Of a stretch of 50,000 nucleotides of DNA, positions 1-30,640 are shown one piece after another. The stretch covers positions 1 to 50,000 of the forward strand of contig JAPMOS010000038.1 of NCBI GenBank assembly GCA_027972325.1, written 5' to 3'. The notes under the pieces are model-generated. The model did not search any database, was not told the DNA's origin, and worked only from the letters and a program-made list of their open reading frames with translations. The stretch is from Paratrimastix pyriformis (lineage: Eukaryota; Preaxostyla; Paratrimastigidae). Both the position numbers and the translations under genes were made by a program. How positions within the stretch are numbered: the first letter of the stretch is position 1; every line of letters starts with the position of its first letter.

Positions 1-5758
<5,758 letters not shown>

Positions 5759-6005
5759 AGCTGGAGCCAGAACACCCGCGTGCCCTCCTGCCAGAGCATT
5801 AATTTTCTCTGGCGGTTTGACGGAAACACGTGAGTTTATAGCACGACGTCTTCTGAGGTACTTGAAAATCGTGGCCCCAAAACCAGATGTGGCGATGTCT
5901 CCCATCACTGAAATCGAGTTTGATTGTTTTCAAGTGTAAGAATCTGAAAAGAGCGCGCCAAGCCAATTTCGTATTCGCACGGGGACGCACCGAAGAAACC
6001 AAAGC

Positions 6006-6672
6006 TTACCGGCGGCCACGGCCCTTCTCGAACTTGCGGCCCTTCGTGCGGACGTAGGGCCTGAAGAAGACAGTGTAAGACCTTTGTGAAGGCAAACAAA
6101 GTGAGGGCAGACTTAGTGTGAGAGCCACGGGCACCAGGGGCAGGGCCGAAGTGACGCTCAGCCTCGCGAGCGGAAGTGGGGCCGCGGAGGAGGACGGTAT
6201 CGGCACCAGTGGGCTTGCGGAGAGCAAGCTGGTCGAAGGTGATGCACTCACCGCCGGCCTGGATGATGCGGGCGCGGGCACCATCGGTGAAGCGGAGGGC
6301 GCAGATCTTCATCTTCGGGAGCTCGTGGATGCGAACATCATCGGTCACAGTGCCGCAGAGGACGGCAACCTTGGACTCCTTGCCCTTCATGTAGCGGGCA
6401 ACGCGAGCCACCGACATGGGGGCGCGGTGGATCTTAGAGAGGAAGAGGCGGCGGAGGACAGCCTCGTTGAAGGCAGCATCAGTACGCCGAGCAAGGAAGC
6501 GGTAAAGCTAAAGTGGATGTGATGCAATGGCATTTACCGCGTCAATTTGTGTCCATTATAGATTTATTCCACCACCGACCTTGGTGATCAGGCGCAGATA
6601 GATGTTCTTGGAGGCAGGCTCGGTACGGTGGGAGGGCTTAATACGGCCACCCGCGCGAAGGTCAATACCCAT
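6006..6672 (-). CDS. RPL18: 60S ribosomal protein eL18
   Basis: Large-subunit ribosomal protein. Three exons close in frame: 6672-6580, 6507-6113 and 6060-6006, giving 180 residues. The order of conserved blocks matches human RPL18: MGIDLR start, [10 protein letters not shown], then [63 protein letters not shown] and finally [17 protein letters not shown]. Introns are 72 and 52 bp, with donors GTCGGT and GTCTGC. The usual last eight residues (SRGxK-type tail) are absent. The stop TAA overlaps a GTAAGC that could itself be a donor, but I found no downstream exon with the missing tail. The gene is convergent with SPT16 and 247 bp from its stop. Confidence 0.97.
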
Positions 6673-7830
6673 AGTCGAGGTGTGAAAATGGCGGCTCAGA
6701 GAGGGCACTATGGGCAGGGTCGAGCTGACTCTTCCCACAAAGCTTTGAAGACTCGGAGCCCAGAAACACTGCTGTTGTTCACCGCCATTGGGTTCACAAA
6801 TATGTTCAACATAAACATTATCCACTTTCCACTCCAGCAATTTTTTTCGGCGATTCTGCTACGGTATTCGATTCACACCATGCAAAAAGCAGTCTCCTCT
6901 CATTCAGATTCCGACCGTTTTTTAAACCATCATCCAATCGGTGCGCGCGCGTCAGGTCTCGACGGACACTGAGCTTGACATACATTTTGATTTCGATACA
7001 TGCGACCGACATTCTCCTACACTCGACATTGTAACGCAATGCGGCGAGAAACCATCAATGTTCATTCAGATAGTGCCATACATGTGTCGGTTCCGAGCGC
7101 TCATGGACGATGCTAGAGGGTCACTGTGACACCACCCTCGCTCTTTGTTCGGGACTCACCAGCTGCTTGCCCATGTGCTGCCTGAGAGCGTTAGAGCGAA
7201 GAGAGTGGCGTGCGCGTGGGGCAGGTGCACTGGGGGGCGTGGAGAAGGAGGCCAAAAGGGCCGATCAACCCTTCTCCTGAATTGGACCAAGAAAACGGAC
7301 GCATCCGCCCCCTGGCTGACGGGGGCCATCTTTCAAACAGTACAGTGAGATATCCGCTCTGCTCTGCCTCCATCTGGGCCAAAATACGACGCATGCCCGT
7401 GTTTACGGAAACGATCCGTGTTTCTGAAGAGGAAGAGGGAAGAGGGAAGAGAAGAGGGTAGCGGGAAGAGAGGGCTAGGGCTCCGGTGGTGGATTGGACA
7501 GGTAGTGTGAGGAGGAGCCGCTCCACGCACCCCCGCCGAACGATTCACCCACACAAAACCCCAAACCACCAACACGAGAAATAGAAAGAGAGGAACCGCG
7601 GAGGGGCGCAGAGAGAGGCAGCGGCGCGATCGGAAGGCGGAAGAGCGAGAGGATGCGGAAAGAGAGAGTGTGTGTGTGTCTGTGCGTGGATGGATGATGG
7701 GAAGTGGTGACGGCTGTTGTTGCTGCCCCGTTACACGACGCGGATTCACAAGCGCCCACTCAGTGATCAAACCCCCCGATGGCCGAGACAGTCGACCCAA
7801 CCCCCAGGGTCGAGCGGCCCCGTCGGGAGG
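6673..7830. other. Intergenic region between RPL18 start and EAF6 stop
   Basis: 1,158 bp with lower GC than the flanking genes. Nothing in it matched a protein or RNA family I know. Several short open frames exist on both strands (for example 7191-7526 minus), but they lack a convincing start, splice sites or homology. The part just above 6672 must hold the RPL18 promoter. A (GT)n run lies near 7670. Confidence 0.5.
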
Positions 7831-8401
7831 TCAATCGTCGTAGTCGTCATCGTCCTCGGCTTCTCCAGAGGATGACGCTTTGGAGTTCTTGTGAGGGTCC
7901 CGCTTCCGGTTGCGGGCCGGCTGGGACAGGGCGGGGGAAGGCGCCGGGAGGGAGGAGAGCTCGACCTGGGGTGGGGGAGGCCCGAGGAAAATGCAGAAGA
8001 AGACGATGAAGCACCCCGGAGATGAACCCGAAAAACCCGAAAAAAAAATCATCAAGCGATATGAGCAGGGGGGGGGGGGGGGGGGGGGGGCGGACCTCGG
8101 TTCGGGCTGGGGAGGAGAGGGAGGAGAGGGAGAAAAGCCGGTCGCCGGACTTAAAGTTGCCGCCTCGCTGTGCGCCGGAGCCGCCACCTCGATAGGCGGC
8201 AAATCCACGAACAACGTTGCCGTGATGTGATGTTGTGTCGAGGTATTCCTCCTCTTTCAGAAAAATTTGCTTCTGCATGTGATGAGATCCAAGGGCAAGG
8301 TTAAACAAAGAATTGGCAAAAAATCAGACCTCTAAATCTTCCAATTTCATTTCGACATTCAATAGTTCATCCTGCAGCCTCTGGAGCAGATCGCTGGACA
8401 T
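7831..8401 (-). CDS. EAF6: Eaf6/MEAF6 subunit of MYST histone acetyltransferase complexes
   Basis: Small scaffold subunit of NuA4/TIP60 and MOZ/HBO1-type acetyltransferase complexes. Exons 8401-8330, 8272-8096 and 7965-7831 join in frame to 127 residues. The N-terminal helix (LLQRLQDELLNVEMKLEDLE) leads into KQIFLKEEEYLDTTSHHGNV and VRGF, aligned with MEAF6 residues around YLEDTQMYGNIIRGW. FKSGDRLFSLSS then matches FKEAERLFSKSS. The tail is basic (ARNRKRDPHK) then acidic (DDDDYDD). Donors are GTCTGA and GTCCGC, and a C-run sits in intron 2. The start is the ATG directly before the first helix. An in-frame ATG at 8557 would add residues without similarity and would overlap CSTPP1. Confidence 0.92.
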
Positions 8402-8469
8402 TCCGTCCGGGATAGTCGATCTGGACGCTCGGGGTTCAAGCGGCTGCCTGCAACAACAACAGAGCTCCA
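8402..8469. promoter_or_regulatory. 68-bp divergent promoter between EAF6 and CSTPP1
   Basis: The two start codons face away from each other across 68 bp, so core promoters and 5' UTRs must share this space or overlap the neighbouring coding sequence. I see no clear TATA box. A CAACAACAACAG run lies near 8450. Confidence 0.6.
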
Positions 8470-9649
8470 ATGTCCAAGTATATTTCAGAACACCAACTCG
8501 AGTTCTATTTCCGAGATATCCTAAACATTCTTTTGGAAACCCGGGATGAGCATCCACTTCCCCTGATCACCCAGTAGTCCGTCATTTGTTCACATCATCT
8601 GCACGTCCGTCCTTTTGCTAGCTTTCAGAATGTTTCCGCTGGGACACACGTCTTGCTCAGACCATTGTCGTTTGTTATGGGCACTCTGCACAACAGGAGG
8701 TGCTTTGGCCGCCTCTTCAAGCAAACCTTTTCAACATTCGCTGGCAGAGGTCAGCCCCCCGAAACTCCGCTTGTTCTGGCTCATCCCGCCTTTAGAGCTG
8801 GCACCGTTCGATCTTCACCAGCTCACATTGATGCTCTGCCCAGACTTTTTCCCGGAACTCATCGACCTCAACGTTAGTATTTGCTGGGTCGATGACCTCG
8901 GCCAAAGCGAGTCCGATTTCCACTCGCCAGACGGCCGCGATCCAGCCCGCGTCCCTTGGGACGCTTTTGCCAACTTTTTAGAAGAAGTTCTTGTATATTC
9001 AGGTCGATACAGCCTCTTATGTCCACACAAGTCATTGACAGACTGTTCTCCGCAGAGTTTCTCTTCGACGTGCGTTCTCGGTATCGCCAACTTTTAGTGG
9101 AGCACCCTCACGAGGCGGCACCCCCCGAAAGTGGCCTCTCCCTGCCGACCTTCCGACAGTGTGTCGACGAAGTAGTTGCGGCCTTCCCGGGTCGTTACCC
9201 ACCATCTTGTAGGTCTGAGGCTGCGTCTCACCCGTTGGTCGCCCCCTCCCGAGCCATTTTTGGCCCAATGAACACAACATCATTCTCATATCCCCCGACA
9301 TCATTCTCTCATATCCCCCGACAGCACCCCCGAACGGGATCGACTCGAGGAGATTTGGAGTATCCTGGCTTCTGCTGCCGTCCGTGGGCGGGTCACATTT
9401 CAGCAATTTGGAGAGACCCTGTGTGGGCACCCGCCATCTTCGCACCTCGTTGGCCCAACGACTCCACTCCTGCGCGACCGGCCCGTGCCACCCCACCAAG
9501 ATGGTCGGTCGGCTCTACAGAACGGGACGACCGAGTGCGAAGAGATTGTTCCCCTTCCCATAGTCCCTTCGGAACAAGGGGCGGCCCGTCCTGCCGCTTT
9601 CCCTCCAATAATAGGTCAATCCTCCCCGAAGCAGCGCGACGCGAAGTAA
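8470..9649 (+). CDS. CSTPP1: CSTPP1 (C11orf49) homologue, regulator of tubulin polyglutamylase complex
   Basis: In vertebrates this protein sits at centriolar satellites and regulates the tubulin polyglutamylase complex. Five exons, 8470-8573, 8622-8749, 8796-9002, 9056-9212 and 9325-9649, join with matching phases to 306 residues (human 331). Matches in order: LEFYFRDILNILLETRDE with the human YMEDAVCQLLENRED; FQNVSAGTHVLLRPLSFV with YFNSVCQGTHILFREFSFV; LTLMLCPDFFPEL with LLQLLCPDFPLEL; VYSEFLFDVRSRYRQLL with YYSEFLDSVAAIYEDLL; RGRVTFQQFGETL with QRLTFYGFLMAL. The C-terminal 60 residues are low-complexity. Donors are GTAGTC, GTCAGC, GTCGAT and GTCTGA. This supports a lineage with centrioles or glutamylated microtubules. 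Confidence 0.93.
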
Positions 9650-9812
9650 TTGAAATAACATGAGCTGGTTCCGGACTTGACAGTCAATTGTTCATTTCAG
9701 CGGTCCTTTCGTCAGAACGTCTCTTGTGGTCCGATGCCTTGTCAAAACCGAAAATTTTGAATTCAAAAGTCAAGCTCCGTGGAGATCTTGGCTCTTTCCG
9801 CGAGCGGCCCGA

Positions 9813-24860
<15,048 letters not shown>

Positions 24861-24999
24861 GCCAAGACTGTCTAAGTTGTACGAATACGTTTCTGAAACA
24901 GAGGAGCAAAAAAAATCGCGACAACGAGATTCATGCATATTTTTTTTCTCACAATTTTTGTGATATTTCAGACGGCAAAAAGTGAAACGTCAAAGCAGA

Positions 25000-25005
25000 A
25001 ATAAA
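25000..25005 (+). promoter_or_regulatory. Candidate poly(A) signal of coiled-coil gene
   Basis: AATAAA lies 140 bp after the stop at 24860, in an A/T-rich stretch between convergent genes. Confidence 0.4.
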
Positions 25006-25121
25006 ACATCACAAGGCGCGGAAGAAAAAGCACTGTTTCTTTCTTGAAAAACAACATGGGAAACGGACGAAAAAAAACAAAAAACAAACACGATGGAAAG
25101 AGCCGCTTGTGCATGAAAAAG

Positions 25122-25777
25122 CTACCAAGAAGAAATGGGCGCACCGTCAGCACAGGGGATCATCCCGCCACCAATTTGAACCAGCGACACCACCCACCAT
25201 GCAAACAAGCCGAGCGAAGCGATGGCCAGGGAACCACCGATAATGATGGCACACTATAAAAGAAGTACATGATTAACTGCGAAAGAACGTGCGTTTTTCA
25301 GACCCCAGCGTTGTTCTTTGCGCAAGGGACGAGGCAAGATCCGAAAACGGAGTAGAGGGTCAGAGCGAGCTGACCAGCGAAGAGGCCCCACCTGCGAAAA
25401 AAATCATTATGTGCGTCGGAGCAGGCGAAGGAAACAAACCAGCCCATGATGGCGTAGCCAACACCAAAGCTGAAGAAAAATTCAAGAAGGAAAGCCAGAA
25501 GGCGAGAACGAGTCGGATACATGCAGCCAATGGTGGCGATGGGCTTGCCAGAGCGAGCGGCCTGCGCGGCGTTCCGAGGGTAAGTGACGTAGCCATTTTG
25601 GCAGAGGCAGTGGCCATTCTGGCAAATGCCGAAGCCGCAGTTATCCGAGCCGGAGCTGCAGCTCACAGGATCAGGGGTGGGGTTGTTTAAATCGAGCCAG
25701 CTCATCGTAGCCGGATCATCCTCGGCGAGGGCAGGAATGGCAAGCAGGAACAGAGCACAAAGAATCAGGCGGTTCAT
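25122..25777 (-). CDS. Secretory-pathway membrane protein with EGF-like and TM2-like regions
   Basis: Exons 25777-25304 and 25253-25122 join in frame (donor GTCTGA) to 201 residues. The N-terminal signal peptide is MNRLILCALFLLAIPALA. A short Cys-rich EGF-like segment follows (CGFGICQNGHCLCQNGY). The C-terminal half has at least three hydrophobic helices: RLLAFLLEFFFSFGVGYA, a middle helix around LFAGQLALTLYSVFG, and IIIGGSLAIASLGLFAWWVV. The pattern of a basic residue before a Phe/Gly helix and a terminal WW helix resembles TM2-domain proteins. No function can be stated. It is convergent with the coiled-coil gene and divergent from the hydrolase gene. The start is the ATG that opens the signal peptide; upstream in-frame ATGs would bury it. 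Confidence 0.82.
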
Positions 25778-26154
25778 CGCGAGGAGCACGATTTTGGTTC
25801 TTGGAGATTGTCCTCCGGGGTGGATCACCCGAACCGTTTCTGGCGTGACGCCCCTAATTCGTGCTGCCCAGACGGGGATTTGAAAGAAAAACCAGGCATA
25901 ACACCATCCCCATCTTTCCGGACCAAGGGTCGGGGGTTTCCCCTCTTTTTTCTCATCTCCCTCCCAACTTCTTCTGATGACGCTATTTTTCTCTCTGATC
26001 AAGTCTTCTTTTGTTTTCTGTGATTCCCTTCCATCCTATCTCCACCACCCCACACCCTCACCCCATGCCCCATTTTTTCTGGCACCGCCAACACGGTTCC
26101 CCTTTTCGAAATTCGAGTGCACGAAGAACGCATCCAACCCCTGGAATAGCCGCC
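25778..26154. promoter_or_regulatory. Divergent intergenic region between EGF/TM2-like gene and hydrolase gene
   Basis: 377 bp between two outward-facing start codons, both of secretory-pathway proteins. It is less GC-rich than the genes and has no recognised motif. It probably holds both promoters. Confidence 0.55.
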
Positions 26155-28572
26155 ATGCTGCGTTCGATTGTGTTTCTTCTTGCCCTTTCCCTTGGTCTTG
26201 CCCTCGAGACCAAGGTTGACGTCCCTGTGAGCGACACTCTTTCACTCCCTGGGTATCTGACCCTCCCATCGGGTGCGACTCCCCTGCTTGGCGTTGTCCT
26301 GATTCACGGTCTGTTGTCCCTCTTCTGACGTGCTCACACGCGTGGCTTTTTCTTTGGCTAGGCGCCGGAACGTTTGATGCTGACTTGACCATGGACCTCC
26401 AGTTCGCCAGTCCGTTCCACCTCCCCCCGCTAAACAATATCACCTCTCCTTTTCACCCGGGTCTTTTTAGACGGCTCCGTTGCCCACCCAATGTTCTTCA
26501 GAGATATCGCCAATTATCTGGAGAAAAGCGGGGTTGCCGTCCTCCGGTATACGAAGCGGTCTCAGTGGTGCCTTGATAATTGGGAAACCTGCCAGTCAAA
26601 GCAGATGACTATCAGCTCACTGACTGACTTCGAGAACGACGCCGTGGGCGCAGTCAAGTTCCTCCAGCAGAAAATCGACCCCCAGGGCCAAATCGCTCTC
26701 CTCGCCTACGATCAGGTCCCCCCTCATTGGTCACCTCTCCCTCAACCCAGTCTTTCAGGGTGCCGACTTCGCCCCACGCGTGGCATCCCGTGTTGTCGGT
26801 GTCCGCAACCTGATTCTGGTCGGCGGCATGGGCACTCCCGTCCGCAAACTGGTTGAGACCCAGCTGAGCAGCATGGTCGCCGAGGAGACGGCCCAGTCTG
26901 CCTACCCCCCCCCCCCACACACACACACCCATCTCTCCCACTCCCCTCTCCCCCCACTCCCCTCTCGTGATCTCCGCCTCCTGATCCGATTTTTGTCTTT
27001 GCCTCCCTACCCCCGGGGGCAGGGTCGACTATTACACCGCCCAGGGCCTGACCGAGGAGGCCGAGATGGCCACCCGGAGCCTGGAGCACGTCAAGGGGAC
27101 CCTGGCCAACTGCAGCAAGATGTTTGCCGACATCGAGGTCGCCGGCTCGTCCAGCCAGAGCTGCCAGGCCCCCGAGATGCAGCAGGAGTGGCTCACCTGG
27201 TCCGGTTCCGGCTCCGTCTCCGGGCCCACAGGGATGGGGGGCGGGGAGGGAAGGGGAGGGGACAGGCCTGGCCCGAGATGCAGCAGGAGTGGCTCACCTG
27301 GCGCAGCAGTGAATGGGGGAGGGGACGGGAGGGGACGGGGCCCTGGATTTTTTGGCCACCAGAGCCACACGAAAATGTTATTCTTCTGCTGCTTCTTCGC
27401 CACCGAGTCTTTTTCGCTCCTTCGCCACCGAGTCTTTTTTGCAACTGCTCATGTTTGCCGCCTCCCCCCCCCCCCCCCCTCCCCCTGCAGGGCTCAGGCC
27501 ACGACGGACAAGGCCCGCTACGAGGCCCTGCTGTCCGCCACCCGCAAGCAGCAGAAGGCGCTCCGCGTGCTGGCCCTCAACGGCGCCTCGGACTGGTCTG
27601 CCTCCCCCCCCCCCCCATGTCGACTACACCCATCGTTCACTCCCCATGCCAATACCCCCCCCCCCCCCCCCATGCCAATACCCCCATGAAAATCATCCAC
27701 GAACACTTCCGCACGCATATTTTGCCCAAGGTTGTCCGAGCTTGCACAAGATACCATGTCCGGGGCTGGGCGGGTGCGAGCGATCTTCCTCACCGCCACC
27801 CTTCCCGTCCCACCTCGCCCCCCCCCCCCGTCACAGGAGCGTCCCCACCGCCCTGGTCGCCCCGCTGCACGAGCTGCTGCTGCGCATGCAGGCGGCGGGC
27901 CAGCTGGCTGTCGAGACGATCGTGGCTGATCTGCTCGACCACAACATGATGATCTCCGACGCCCACGAGGGCCCCTCGATCGCCCCCCAGGTCCTCGACT
28001 TCATCGAGGGTCCGTAGGGGCCGCCGTCACCGCCCCTGATGATGGTGATGGTGGTGATGGTGGTGGTGATGGTGGTGGTGGTGATGATGATACATGATGG
28101 GATGGTGATGATGGGATGATAATGAGACTGCGGATGCTGCTTGGTTGGTGGTTTTGGGGAAAGGAAGAGGAGGAGGCTCTCCTCCATTCTCACATGTTGT
28201 TCCGTTTGGCCCCGTTCGGTTCCACACAGATTTCCTCTGCATCGACGTGGCCCTGGGTGATATCACCAACCCCACCCACCGGTCCCTCTGCACCGCCCCC
28301 AAGACCCCCTTGTTCGACTCGGTCCGTAGCCAAGTCGAGTGGCTCTGCCGCGGGCGGGGGAATACATACTGTACTGCCGACAGGATCTGATGATCTGAAT
28401 CACCCCTTTTCTTTCCACGCAGGGTCTCGAGGTTGCCGCCTTCATCATGGCCCTGCTCGGCATCCTCATCTCCATCTCCGCCGTCGCTCTGACCCTGGTG
28501 GTGTGCTTCCGTCGTCCCAAGGCCACCTTCACCCCCCTGACCGCCCAGGACTTCTCCGGTCCTGCGGAATAA
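26155..28572 (+). CDS. Secreted or type I membrane alpha/beta-hydrolase-fold protein, Asp at nucleophile position
   Basis: Nine exons join with matching phases: 26155-26308, 26362-26409, 26471-26715, 26759-26895, 27023-27199, 27491-27595, 27837-28009, 28230-28321, 28423-28572, giving 426 residues. A signal peptide (MLRSIVFLLALSLGLA) is followed by strand-loop VVLIHGAGTFDAD (oxyanion region), YLEKSGVAVLRYTKR, and the nucleophile elbow ALLAYDQGADFAPRVA. The elbow has D148 where serine hydrolases have Ser. LALNGASDWSVP supplies a likely acid (D288) and DHNMM a likely His (H324). A C-terminal membrane helix (about residues 382-405) is followed by a short basic tail. Asp nucleophiles occur in haloalkane dehalogenases and epoxide hydrolases. 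Alternatively it is a pseudoenzyme. All eight donors have C at +3. AATAAA overlaps the stop codon. Confidence 0.87.
27171..27301 (+). repeat. Duplicated exon end in hydrolase gene
   Basis: The last 30 bp of an exon plus the first donor base (27171-27200, encoding EMQQEWLTW) recur perfectly at 27272-27301 in the following intron. The first copy is followed by TCCGG, making a GTCCGG donor; the second is followed by CGCAG and has no GT. Confidence 0.93.
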
Positions 28573-28990
28573 AGATGCCTGGCCCTCGTCAATAATATCA
28601 TCATATCTCTTCCTAACCCTCACTCTCCCAATTCCCCACCTGCGTTCTTCTCTACTTCCGTTCTCTTGTTGCCGTGATCACTTGTGCTAGAGCACTTGCG
28701 GGGGCTGCCACATTGCTGGCACTGCCCTCTTTGAAAATTGTGCCCATTGTTTTTTCCATTTCCGTGTTCATCTGTCCCACCGAATATGTTAGAACACTTC
28801 CCCGTGGAAACTGTGCATCATCCGATTTGGTCTGTCTTACATTTTCCGTGACTTCTTCCTTCAATCCACTGGGAAAAACGACTGGGAAAAGCGGCTGTCG
28901 ACAACGGCCCATTTAAATTTCCCGCCCGTGGATGGGGCCCCGTCCGGCGACGGGAAACCGTCAAGAAACGGCAAGCGCTAAAGCACTCAG
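28573..28990. other. Intergenic region before the phosphatase gene
   Basis: 418 bp, less GC-rich. Open frames exist on both strands (28652-28912 minus, 28674-28916 plus), but neither shows homology, splice sites or a plausible start context. It likely holds the 3' end of the hydrolase gene and the phosphatase promoter. Confidence 0.5.
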
Positions 28991-29860
28991 ATGGCACAAG
29001 GGCCGATGCCTCGCCACAGTTTCGCCTTTCCCAACACTCCCCCGAACTACGATGAGCTGGCAAACCGCTCGGCCCTGACCAAGATCCTGCCCTTCCTCTA
29101 CCTGGGGAATGTGCACGATGCGACAGTCCTTCCAGTGAAACATTTCCAAGACAACCAAATTTCTCATTGGTCTTTTTGGGTTTTTGCGTAATTCCATCTC
29201 CATCTTTCCGTGACTTTATCCTTTTCCGGACAGGATCAACTGTGCGCGCGAAGTCCAGATGTCATCAGCCCAACGGGCCCTGCTCCAAAAGGGTGTTATC
29301 TCTTACACCTCCCTGGGAATGTGTGACACGTTGGATGAGAACATTTTTGTTTATTTAAAAAAAGCATTCCTCATCATCGAGAGGGCTCGTCAAGAATCTC
29401 GGCCTTGCTGTGTTTACTGCCGATGCGGTGTGAGCCGCTCAGCCACTGTGGTTTGTTCGTACCTACTGTGGTCTGTGGACTTTTTTTCTTCCTTTGAGTG
29501 AGATTCACTTGTCTGTCTATGAAGGTACTACTCGATTGCACTAGATGATGCCCTGCGGGGGCTGATGATTCGTCGGTCCTGCGTGAGGTCTGATTGTTCT
29601 TCGACCGTTCCGCCATCAACATTTGCTTTCTTAGGCCAAACCCCAGTTTCTTGGCCCAAATGGTTCAACTCGAACAGATCAAGACCCTGGTCCTCCACCC
29701 CCCCAAGGAAAGCTCGAGCGCCAAAAGCACCCCGCCGCCTTCTCGGGCATCGTCTACACAACCCGAGGACATGTCGATCGAATCCGCGTCTCCGTCGCCC
29801 GCTCTTACAACAGCATGCAAGATCTCTGCAACTCTGGAGGGAGTTGCCGTCCTGTCGTGA
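28991..29860 (+). CDS. Atypical dual-specificity protein phosphatase
   Basis: Exons 28991-29169, 29234-29467, 29525-29575 and 29635-29860 join in frame to 229 residues. DSP fold landmarks: KILPFLYLGNVHDA, then ISHWINCA (like ITHILNVA), SLGMCDTLDENIF with the general-acid region, and the P-loop VYCRCGVSRSATVV with C122 and R128 (C-x5-R). YSIALDDALRGLMIRR follows, then PNPSFLAQM (like PNxGFxxQL). The residue before the catalytic Cys is Tyr, where most family members have His. The last 60 residues are Ser/Pro-rich. It would remove phosphate from Tyr/Ser/Thr or another substrate; the target is unknown. Donors are GTCTTT, GTGGTC and GTCCTG. Confidence 0.93.
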
Positions 29861-30640
29861 ATCTCCCTCTGTCTTTTTCTGTGCTTCCCCTCGAATCTAT
29901 CCATATTATCTCGTCGAGATCCCCCTCCCTCCATCTTTTTTGGTTGTTGATGGACCCCTCGCATCTCCTCTGCCCCTCGGTGCGCACCGCAGGACGGCGC
30001 GTTTTCTCAGCGAGGAGTCTCCCGACACCGATTTTTGAATTTTTCTTGACTTATTTTTTTGTTTTTTCGTTGGTTCTTCCTTCCCGCCGGTGAGTTCATG
30101 TGAGCGGGGCCATCCTAAAATCCCGTGCTTTGGTTGTTTTGACCACCCCCCTCCCTCCGTGTCTCTCCCCCGGAGAGAGCCGCACGCAACTGAGACCATC
30201 TGCTGGCTCTTGTTTTCCGTTCTCGAACCGAACCTTTCTTTCCTTATTATTCTGTTCCAGGTTGACATTTCCTCGTGCTTGTCGCCTTTTTCTATGTCAT
30301 CTGCTTCACTGCTGTCCGCGCACAACGGCGAAATAATAATAATGTCTTGATGTCTAGGTTGTACCATTAAGGGCGCGAGAAGCGAGGCGACTTGAGGCGG
30401 TTTGAGGTGGTGCTGTTGCAGATCGTGTTGGCCAAAAGGGGGTGTGGCTGACCTCGCTCATGAATTCGCAAGCCCTCGTTTTGCCGAAGCCTCTGCTGAA
30501 TTCGGATCTTTCGCAGAAAAGAGACAAGCTCTTCCGGAGTTTTTTGTCCCCCTGTTTCGCCTGCGAAACAAATTACAAAGCATCCCTCGCCTTGACGGTT
30601 GAAGCTGCATTCTCCTCCTTTGCTTCTCGACTTGGCTCGG
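29861..30640. other. Intergenic region between phosphatase and cyclin genes
   Basis: 780 bp of lower GC with pyrimidine-rich patches. I saw no exon, tRNA or repeat that I can support. The cyclin promoter should lie near its right end. Confidence 0.5.

Noticed and set aside
7191-7526. Possible small gene on the minus strand upstream of RPL18
   Set aside because: No family resemblance and no consistent exon chain; more likely promoter or 5' UTR sequence.
28652-28916. Overlapping small open frames in the gap before the phosphatase
   Set aside because: No homology, no splice signals, and mutual overlap on opposite strands.
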